From: JBGLNJ01 sp964353405
Lineage (GTDB): Bacteria > Chloroflexota > Anaerolineae > Fen-1058
Direction of reading: 5' to 3'
Length of the DNA stretch: 5,146 nt
Assembly: GCA_964353405.1 (NCBI GenBank)
Contig: CAYGWJ010000481.1
Span: forward strand, 1-5,146
Numbering within the stretch: position 1 is the stretch's first letter; the number at the start of each line of letters is the position of its first letter. Shown here piece by piece: positions 1-4,590 of this stretch. The translations under genes were made by a program, and so were the position numbers. The notes under the pieces are model-generated. The model ran no database searches. It worked only from the letters and a program-made list of their open reading frames with translations, and was not told the origin of the DNA.

Positions 1-1
1 G

Positions 2-544
2 TCAGGCGCGAGCGTCAAGGCGTCGCTGCTCTTTATGGACAAATTCACCGAGCAGGAACAGGCCGACTATGACGCCAAGAAAGCGCAGTCTCGCGCCGAT
101 ATTGACGCCAAATACGCGCCAGAGATTGAGGTCGAGATGCAACGGCAGACGGCCGAGATTGCCAGCGCCAAAGCCGACGCTGAAGGCGCACGCAGAGCCA
201 GAGACAAAGAGACCGACACAGAGGCTCGCGCCCGCCTCCGAGACACCGAGACTAAAGCCCGCGAACGCCAGAGAGCCGCGCGCAAGGAACTGGACGGCTA
301 TCTGAAGGCGATGGAAGCGCGGAAAATAGCAGAGGCGCGCGCCCTGCTCAAAGAACGCTTTGCCTATCCCATTTTCATGTACGAGGCGGAAAAGGTTGGC
401 CTCACCGCCACCGGCGAAGCCGACCAAAACGAGTTGTATCCGAATGACAACCGGCCGCCGGGCCTTGAGCAAACCTGCGTGGAACTTTACCAGCAGTTCC
501 GCAAGGAGGCTGCGCCTTTTTTTCTGAACGGCTCCGGGGAATAG
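2..544 (+). CDS. hsdM: Type I restriction-modification methylase subunit HsdM, C-terminal part (5' end outside window)
   Basis: The frame is open from base 2, before the first ATG at 35, and starts SGASVKASLLFMDKFTE. This resembles the end of the N6-adenine methylase core in HsdM proteins, so the gene enters from the left and 35 is not its start. After the core comes a highly charged Ala/Arg/Glu/Lys segment (roughly residues 20–115 of the visible 180), probably a coiled coil. A second conserved-looking block, YPIFMYEAEKVGLTATGE, follows near the end. The catalytic motifs (SAM-binding and NPPY/F) would lie upstream and are not visible. HsdM transfers methyl groups to adenine and works as M2S with HsdS, or with HsdR as the nuclease. 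The last sense codons run through a T7 tract and a hairpin that may redirect some ribosomes into hsdS. The gene has no start in this window. Confidence 0.85.
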   Translation, partial: SGASVKASLLFMDKFTEQEQADYDAKKAQSRADIDAKYAPEIEVEMQRQTAEIASAKADAEGARRARDKETDTEARARLRDTETKARERQRAARKELDGYLKAMEARKIAEARALLKERFAYPIFMYEAEKVGLTATGEADQNELYPNDNRPPGLEQTCVELYQQFRKEAAPFFLNGSGE

Positions 545-561
545 CCCCTTCCGCCGGAGCC
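503..561 (+). promoter_or_regulatory. Candidate programmed -1 ribosomal frameshift signal at the end of hsdM
   Basis: Four elements are seen in order. A Shine-Dalgarno-like AAGGAGG lies at 503–509. Seven bases later comes TTTTTTT (517–523), which falls in hsdM phase as T TTT TTT. A 6-nt spacer (524–529) follows. Then GGCTCCGG (530–537) pairs perfectly with CCGGAGCC (554–561), and the hsdM stop TAG (542–544) sits in the loop. Known bacterial -1 frameshift sites such as dnaX combine an upstream SD, a slippery heptamer and a downstream stem-loop. A -1 slip here reads SERLRGIAPSAG and continues without a stop into hsdS. The stem is followed by only three T's, so a terminator is less likely. Function is inferred. 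Transcriptional slippage on the T run or a missing T in the assembly would give the same fusion. Confidence 0.55.
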
Positions 562-597
562 TTTGCTGTCTGGTTCAAAGATTTAGACCAGTGGACT

Positions 598-1866
598 TTG
601 CCTAGTCGCCGCTTCCTACCGACGACTTTGCCAGCGGATTGGTCTCTGGTTCCTGTGCGTGAGGTTGTTCATCAAGTCTCTGAGAAGGTGAAAGTCGAAA
701 AAGCCAGTCAGTACAAGCTGATTGGGGTCAGGTGGTACGGCGAAGGAACATTTCATCGTGAGACGGTGACAGGGGACGAGATCAGCGCGACTTACCTGAC
801 CCCCGTTATTCCCAATGCGTTCATTTACAACCGGCTGTTTGCGTGGAAGGAATCTTTTGCAGTGGTGCCGCCTGAGCACACGGGCCATTTTGTCTCCAAC
901 GAGTTTCCGCAATTCGTCGTTGATGAAAGTCGAATCCTGGCTCGGTATCTTTACCTGTTCTTTACGCTGGATTCGACCATTCGAGCCGTAAACGCAGCGT
1001 CAATTGGTTCGGCAGCAGTGAGTCGGAATCGGTTCAAGGAAGAAGAGTTCCTCAAGTTTGAAATTCCTCTCCCGCCGCTCGAAATGCAACGGGTGATTGT
1101 GGCACGCTGGCAACAAGCGCAAGCCGATGTTGAAGAAGCGAAAGCATCTCTGCGAAAAGTCATAGATGATCTAGACAGCTTTCTGGTCAAACAATACCAC
1201 GCTGTCTGCAAGCAAGATATTATCCACCGGCGTTGGATCGCTACAACCTGGAAGGACATTGACCGTTGGGATGTCAAGACGACTAGGGCTACAACCTTCC
1301 GTGCTGCCACACCGTCATTCAGGCCGTTGGGAGACTTTGCTGAAGAAGCTACTGAACTGATCAAGCCCTGGGAGCAACCGGAGAAAGACTGGCCGGTATA
1401 CGGCGTCAACAACAAAGAAGGCGTTTTCTTCAGTCACTATCAGAAGGGGCAAGATTTCAACGCCGCCTATAAGCGAATCCGAAAAAATTGGTTTTTCCAC
1501 AATCCGACTCGCTCATCAGTTGGCTCGCTTGGGATCGTTCCCGATGTGCCGGAAGATGCACTCACCAGTCCAGAATATCAGGTGTGGCGGATCAAGCAAG
1601 GTATGGTGCCTGGCTATGTGGATGTGTTGATCAACACACCGTTCTTTATCAGCCTGATTCAATTCCACAGGGTGGGAGCTGTCAAGCAACGGCTCTATGT
1701 TGAAAACCTTTTGGAAATTCGTGTGCCGGATGTCTCAGAGGATGACCAACTTCGAGTGGCCGCTGCCCGTGAAACGGCCCTTCAGCAAGTCACTGAGGCA
1801 AGAGTGAAAGCAGAAACCACGAAGGCCGAAGTCGAGGCGTTGATCTTGGGGACAAGGCAACTATGA
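598..1866 (+). CDS. hsdS: Type I restriction-modification specificity subunit HsdS (true N-terminus probably upstream)
   Basis: HsdS recognises the split DNA target for the type I enzyme. Numbered from TTG 598 (422 aa), the first target-recognition domain covers about residues 1–155. A central conserved helical region follows with PLPPLEMQRVIVARW (158–171) and a coiled coil to ~200. The second recognition domain spans about 215–375, and a C-terminal helix ends AEVEALILGTRQL. The usual internal duplication is visible: TWKDIDRWDV (217–226) opens the second half. Its counterpart WFKDLDQW is encoded at 571–594, before the TTG. The open frame reaches back to 469 but holds no ATG, GTG or TTG before 598, and TTG 598 has no Shine-Dalgarno. 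Translation may therefore come from a -1 frameshift out of hsdM, or from a non-standard ATA at 541 that overlaps the hsdM stop. Length is normal for the family. Base composition looks less GC-rich than hsdM or metXW. No hsdR is in the window. Confidence 0.88.
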   Translation: MPSRRFLPTTLPADWSLVPVREVVHQVSEKVKVEKASQYKLIGVRWYGEGTFHRETVTGDEISATYLTPVIPNAFIYNRLFAWKESFAVVPPEHTGHFVSNEFPQFVVDESRILARYLYLFFTLDSTIRAVNAASIGSAAVSRNRFKEEEFLKFEIPLPPLEMQRVIVARWQQAQADVEEAKASLRKVIDDLDSFLVKQYHAVCKQDIIHRRWIATTWKDIDRWDVKTTRATTFRAATPSFRPLGDFAEEATELIKPWEQPEKDWPVYGVNNKEGVFFSHYQKGQDFNAAYKRIRKNWFFHNPTRSSVGSLGIVPDVPEDALTSPEYQVWRIKQGMVPGYVDVLINTPFFISLIQFHRVGAVKQRLYVENLLEIRVPDVSEDDQLRVAAARETALQQVTEARVKAETTKAEVEALILGTRQL

Positions 1867-1962
1867 AACGACCTGGTGCCAGGCGTCCAAAATCTGCGCC
1901 GGGCGACCGACCGGCACAAGCACTGTACTGACGAATTGGTTGGCGTCGAGGACAACTCGCAT
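1861..1962 (-). pseudogene. Truncated PIN-domain toxin (N-terminal 33 codons only)
   Basis: The frame begins with ATG at 1962, 14 bases after the antitoxin stop, and reads MRVVLDANQFVSTVLVPVG followed by RPAQILDAWHQ. This matches the start of PIN-family ribonucleases of the COG1569 type: a first beta strand, the catalytic aspartate (D6) in a DxN context, and the xPAQILDxW helix. Intact members are about 130–150 residues. Here the frame ends after 33 codons at 1861–1863, against the hsdS stop, so the remaining acidic catalytic residues are gone and the product cannot be an active nuclease. In the -1 frame the next residues read GRFIVALSPRS, which also looks like the family. That stretch, however, is antisense to the hsdS C-terminus and may be chance. 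Gene order (antitoxin then toxin) fits a type II toxin–antitoxin operon. Confidence 0.75.
1863..1931 (+). pseudogene. Possible 5' stub of the next hsd-operon gene (22 codons)
   Basis: The hsdS stop overlaps an ATG in the ATGA arrangement (1863–1866), typical of translationally coupled operon genes. The frame reads MKRPGARRPKSAPGDRPAQALY and stops at 1929–1931. Everything after about 1875 is antisense to the truncated PIN toxin gene, so at most the first few codons could belong to an original downstream gene. The identity of that gene cannot be told from so little sequence. The overlap could also be chance. Confidence 0.2.
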
Positions 1963-1976
1963 GAGTGGGAATCAGG

Positions 1977-2252
1977 TCAGTTATCAGCTTTGGCTGCGGA
2001 CACAGCTTCAGCGATGTCGGCTTCCAACTCTTCCGGCGGAACCTGGCGGGTGCGCTGCTGCACCTCATCCAGCATGGCAAAGAAAGCTGCCCGGCGTTCT
2101 TTTAGTTGGCGGTATTGCTCAACAGAAATCAAGACCGCCATCGGCTGTCCGGCCTGCTCGATGACAACAGTCTGGCTCTGGCGAGATACGTCTTGGAGCA
2201 ACTGCGCGAAATGTTCCTTAGCTTGTCTGTCGCTTATGGTTCTTTCCAACAT
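1977..2252 (-). CDS. Phd/YefM-family type II antitoxin (91 aa)
   Basis: Antitoxins of this family bind their own promoter through the N-terminal half and neutralise a toxin through the C-terminal tail. The N-terminal part, LERTISDRQAKEHFAQLLQ (2–20), has the helix pattern expected of Phd_YefM. The hallmark GQPMAVLISVEQY (35–47) is clear. The tail VPPEELEADIAEAVSAAKA (71–89) is acidic and helical, as expected for toxin contact. ATG 2252 is preferred over GTG 2258 because GGGAGG at 2258–2263 is 5 nt upstream of it, whereas the GTG overlaps that SD. The cognate toxin gene just downstream is cut to its first ~30 codons, so this is now an orphan antitoxin. It is apparently still expressed from its own promoter, and may act as a stray repressor or protect against a related toxin elsewhere. 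Confidence 0.9.
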   Translation of the reverse strand: MLERTISDRQAKEHFAQLLQDVSRQSQTVVIEQAGQPMAVLISVEQYRQLKERRAAFFAMLDEVQQRTRQVPPEELEADIAEAVSAAKADN

Positions 2253-2256
2253 ACCC

Positions 2257-2263
2257 ACCTCCC
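2257..2263 (-). promoter_or_regulatory. Ribosome binding site of the antitoxin gene
   Basis: The minus strand reads GGGAGGT, leaving 5 nt between GGAGG and ATG 2252. This decides the start in favour of the ATG. Confidence 0.75.
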
Positions 2264-2287
2264 AAGTGCGACATCACCACACCGATC

Positions 2288-2296
2288 ATTATAGCA
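2288..2296 (-). promoter_or_regulatory. Extended -10 promoter for the antitoxin gene
   Basis: The minus strand carries TGCTATAAT, a consensus -10 (2288–2293) with the TGn extension. No good -35 lies at 17 bp; TTGCAG sits about 20 bp upstream, which is too far, and extended -10 promoters can do without one. A start near 2280 would give a leader of about 28 nt to the ATG. The Phd-type protein would be expected to bind around here. No clean operator palindrome was found. Confidence 0.6.
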
Positions 2297-2350
2297 TATT
2301 CCAAACAAACTCTCTGCAAGCGTAAACGACAAAAAAAGCACCGAAAGTGA

Positions 2351-2581
2351 GACCCATTCCTTGAACATCCAACAAGCACGCGCGACATTCCGCTGCAACT
2401 GGCAAATCCGCCTTACGTCTATGCCTTCAAGCTTCCACTGCCGAACGAGCATGTGGACGTGTTCGCGGATGATTTCAGCAAACAGCACACACTGCAGTGG
2501 TGGCAAGATTTCTTGGCCGGTTATGGGCTCACCCAGCGGCCGCATAAATCGCTCTTTACGATCACGGCACGCAAGCTGTAA
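2351..2581 (+). pseudogene. Start-less C-terminal fragment of an unrecognised protein (76 codons)
   Basis: After a TGA at 2348–2350 the frame is open to TAA at 2579–2581. It reads like real protein: DPFLEHPTSTRDIPLQLANP continues into PYVYAFKLPLPNEHVDVFAD and ends WWQDFLAGYGLTQRPHKSLF then TITARKL. It has no ATG, GTG or TTG near its beginning; the first candidates are GTG codons in the middle. The 5' part of the gene appears lost, with the break probably just left of 2351 next to the toxin–antitoxin remnant. The family was not recognised. The strand tail after a WWxxFL helix would suit the end of a class I methyltransferase-like fold, but that is a guess. It converges on metW with only 10 bases between the two stops. 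Confidence 0.5.
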
Positions 2582-2591
2582 ACGAGGCCGC

Positions 2592-3209
2592 TCACCCCAA
2601 CTCAAACACCGCGATCGTCGCCAGCAGATTGTTGCCGCTCTGGACGGCAATGAGGTTTTCCCCATCCAGATAGATCTCTCTCGCAATCCGCATTTGGTGC
2701 TGTGAGCAAAAGAAAATAAAGTCAGTCACGGTCAGCGGCCTGGCGCGCGGGGCAGCGTGCCAGGGCTGCGGCAAACCGGGGGCTATCGGCGCTCGCCCGG
2801 TCAAGAGCAAGCTCAACCGGCAGCGCCAATGACCCCAGTTCGCAAAGCTCACAATCGCCCGCTGCCCCACGCGCAACATCTCTCGAATGATGAAATCGGG
2901 ATGGTTAAGATAGGGCAGCGTCTGGCTCAGGATGACGGTGTCGAACGCGCCGTCCGGGTAATCGCGCAGACCTTCTTCCAGGTTCCCCTGTCGAACGGAC
3001 AAGCCTTTGCGGACGCACGCCAGCACAGCCGGCTCGGAAATCTCGATGCCGCGCCCGGTGATCTGCCGCGTGTCTGCCAGATGCCGCAGCAGCGTGCCAT
3101 CGCCGCAGCCCAGGTCGAGCACCTTTTCGCCCGGGCGGATCAGCTCGGCGATGGCGCGCAGGTCGGCGCGCAGGTCGGCCCGCAACGCAGAGCCATTCGT
3201 GTCATTCAT
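2592..3209 (-). CDS. metW: MetW, methionine biosynthesis methyltransferase-fold protein
   Basis: MetW is the small Rossmann-fold partner of MetX in many bacteria and is needed for, or supports, homoserine acylation in several of them; its methyltransferase reaction is unclear. The SAM-binding motif VLDLGCGDG is at residues 30–38 and the acidic GIEI at 54–57. Further family marks are LACV.KGL..RQGNLEEGL (63–81), SQTLPYL (95–101), MLRVGQRAIVSF (111–122) and NWGHWRCRLSLLL (124–136). Its 205 residues are typical. The ATG at 3209 overlaps the metX stop (ATGA, 3206–3209) and no clear SD precedes it, so translation is probably coupled to metX. The segment usually written W(Y)DTPN reads WHAAPRAR here (150–157). 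An in-frame repeat RADLRADLRA lies at residues 10–19. Confidence 0.92.
   Translation of the reverse strand: MNDTNGSALRADLRADLRAIAELIRPGEKVLDLGCGDGTLLRHLADTRQITGRGIEISEPAVLACVRKGLSVRQGNLEEGLRDYPDGAFDTVILSQTLPYLNHPDFIIREMLRVGQRAIVSFANWGHWRCRLSLLLTGRAPIAPGLPQPWHAAPRARPLTVTDFIFFCSQHQMRIAREIYLDGENLIAVQSGNNLLATIAVFELG
3153..3188. repeat. 12-bp tandem duplication within the metW 5' end
   Basis: GGCGCGCAGGTC occurs twice head to tail (3153–3164, 3165–3176), followed by a degenerate third copy (3177–3188, three differences). Because the unit is 12 bp, copy changes add or remove four residues (RADL) near the MetW N-terminus without breaking the frame. Confidence 0.7.
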
Positions 3210-4417
3210 GATTGTATGACGTCCGAGTCAATCTTGACCAGGTCCGGCGCTCGAACTGCAACCGGCATGTGCGCCTCTGGCAGACGGATGCCATGTTGCG
3301 TCACGACCCGGCCGAGAAAGTCCGAGATCAACTGCGTCATCGTGTCCACTTCAAGCAGGAACGCGTCGTGCCCCCACGTGGATTGCAGATTGCAGTACGT
3401 CACGTCCGCGCCCACCGCCGTCAGGGCGCTCACAAGGTCTTTGGAGTGATAGGTGGGATATAACCAGTCGGACGTGAACGAGACCACCAGGTACGTGACG
3501 CCCGCGCTGTTCTCAAAGGCCTTGGCCAGGCTGCCGTGCCCGTTGCTCAGGTCGAAATAGTCCAGCGCCTTGGTCACGTAGAGATACGTATTCGCGTCGA
3601 ACCGCTCTGTAAAGAGATTGCCCTTGTGACGCAGGTAGCCTTCGATGGCAAAGTCGGTTTCAAAGTCATAGCCAAAGTGCTCGCGGTCCTGCAATCTCCG
3701 GCCAAACTTTTGATGCATGGACTCTTCGCTCAGATACGTGATGTGGCCGATCATGCGCGCCAGCGCCAGACCGGTGTTGGGGCGTGGGCCGTCGTAATAG
3801 TCGCCGTGATTCCAGTTGGGGTCGGCATAGATCGCCTGCCGTCCGACTTCGCTCAGCGCGATGAGCATCGGCGAGTGACGCGCGGTCGTGGCGAGCGGCA
3901 GCGCGGCGCACATGCGCTCCGGATAACTCACCGTCCACTGTAAAACCTGCATCCCGCCCATGCTGCCGCCGGCCAGAGCCAAAAGCTTTTCGATGCCCAG
4001 GTAGTCAATCAGGTGGCGTTGAGCGCGCACCATGTCGCCGATGGTGATGACGGGAAAATGCAGGCCATACGGCTTGCCCGTTTCAGGATTGAGCGAGCCG
4101 GGGCCGGTGGAACCCTGGCACCCGCCGAGGACGTTGGAGCAGATGACAAAGTACTTGCTCGTGTCGAAGGCTTTGCCCGGCCCGATGCAGTCATCCCACC
4201 AGCCGACCTTGCCCGCCGAGTTGACACCCGCCGCGTGCGCGTCGCCCGAAAGCGCGTGCTGGATGAGGATGGCGTTGGTGCGCTCCGCGTTGAGCTGGCC
4301 GTAGGTCTCGTAGGCCAGCGTGATCGGCCCGAGCGTCTCGCCGCTGTCGAGCGGCATCGGCTCGTCCACCGCAAAGGTCAAGTATTGTCGTTCAACTAAA
4401 CCCACCGAGTTTTCCAT
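3206..4417 (-). CDS. metX: MetX, homoserine O-acetyltransferase (or O-succinyltransferase)
   Basis: MetX is a cytosolic alpha/beta hydrolase-fold enzyme that acylates homoserine from acyl-CoA, the first committed step to methionine. The 403 residues match the family length. The nucleophile elbow AGGSMGGMQ places the catalytic serine at S152; the other triad members are D317 (SFTSDWLYP) and H350 (WGHDAFL). Further family marks are ITLAYETYG (32–40), HALSGDAHAAG (54–64), GWWDDCIGPGKAFDT (72–86) and SNVLGGCQGSTGP (94–106). Known MetX proteins include both acetyl- and succinyltransferases. The choice rests on a few active-site residues, so acetyl is the default call only. ATG 4417 has an AAGGA 8 nt upstream. 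The gene heads a two-gene unit with metW. The 116-bp inverted repeat upstream lies between it and any promoter further out. Confidence 0.95.
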   Translation of the reverse strand: MENSVGLVERQYLTFAVDEPMPLDSGETLGPITLAYETYGQLNAERTNAILIQHALSGDAHAAGVNSAGKVGWWDDCIGPGKAFDTSKYFVICSNVLGGCQGSTGPGSLNPETGKPYGLHFPVITIGDMVRAQRHLIDYLGIEKLLALAGGSMGGMQVLQWTVSYPERMCAALPLATTARHSPMLIALSEVGRQAIYADPNWNHGDYYDGPRPNTGLALARMIGHITYLSEESMHQKFGRRLQDREHFGYDFETDFAIEGYLRHKGNLFTERFDANTYLYVTKALDYFDLSNGHGSLAKAFENSAGVTYLVVSFTSDWLYPTYHSKDLVSALTAVGADVTYCNLQSTWGHDAFLLEVDTMTQLISDFLGRVVTQHGIRLPEAHMPVAVRAPDLVKIDSDVIQS

Positions 4418-4425
4418 ATAGGTTG

Positions 4426-4430
4426 TCCTT
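4426..4430 (-). promoter_or_regulatory. Ribosome binding site of metX
   Basis: The minus strand reads AAGGA, with 8 nt before ATG 4417. It supports this start over any internal one. Confidence 0.6.
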
Positions 4431-4444
4431 ACAAGTTCCTACGG

Positions 4445-4560
4445 TAGTTTTCGGTGCAAAACTGGGTAGCATAGGGCCTTGCCCCTGGGACTTCCCAGGG
4501 GTTGTGCCCGCCCAACACGCCGACAAGCGGCTATGCTACGGCCTTTTGCACCAGAAACTA
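4445..4560. repeat. 116-bp nested inverted repeat upstream of metX (MITE-like or structured leader)
   Basis: Three nested pairings are visible. The outer arms are TAGTTTTCGGTGCAAAA (4445–4461) and TTTTGCACCAGAAACTA (4544–4560), which pair at 15 of 17 positions. Inside them GTAGCATAG (4466–4474) pairs perfectly with CTATGCTAC (4531–4539) across a 4x4 internal loop. Innermost is CCCCTGGGA (4482–4490) with TCCCAGGGG (4493–4501). The segment 4502–4530 is GC-rich and less clearly paired. Terminal inverted repeats ending in TA fit a small non-autonomous element of the IS630/Tc1-mariner type, which duplicates TA. A structured 5' leader of metX is the alternative. There is no U-run, so it is not a standard terminator. 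It starts 27 bp upstream of the metX ATG. Confidence 0.65.
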
Positions 4561-4590
4561 TGGTAATTGTGTTGCCGCTGGAACAGGCTA

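Noticed and set aside
530..561. Hairpin at the hsdM stop read as a rho-independent terminator
   Set aside because: Only three T's follow the stem, it sits inside an operon whose next gene must be transcribed, and its T-rich tract is upstream rather than downstream.
598..600. TTG 598 as the confident hsdS start
   Set aside because: No Shine-Dalgarno precedes it, and the conserved WFKDLDQW segment lies upstream in the same frame; it is kept only as the conventional coordinate.
1876..2325. Plus-strand open frame from GTG 1876 (149 codons)
   Set aside because: It is antisense to the antitoxin and toxin stub; its translation is Ser/Cys/Arg-rich and resembles no family, while the minus strand gives clear Phd and PIN motifs.
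2405..2419. ANPPY in the 2351–2581 fragment as an adenine-methylase NPPY catalytic motif
   Set aside because: It lies close to the C-terminus with no surrounding methylase motifs, so the tetrapeptide is not enough.
2361..2705. Plus-strand frame from TTG 2361 (114 codons) and the overlapping minus-strand frame 2234–2686
   Set aside because: Both are low-quality translations crossing the metW 3' end; the frame ending at 2581 reads far more like protein.
2757..4399. Long plus-strand frames antisense to metW and metX (2757–3449, 3536–3943, 4013–4399)
   Set aside because: They are shadows of GC-rich codon use in metX/metW and show no recognisable motifs.
4418..4590. SAM riboswitch upstream of metX
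   Set aside because: The conserved SAM-I core and kink-turn sequences I know are absent; the nested arms do not match that architecture.
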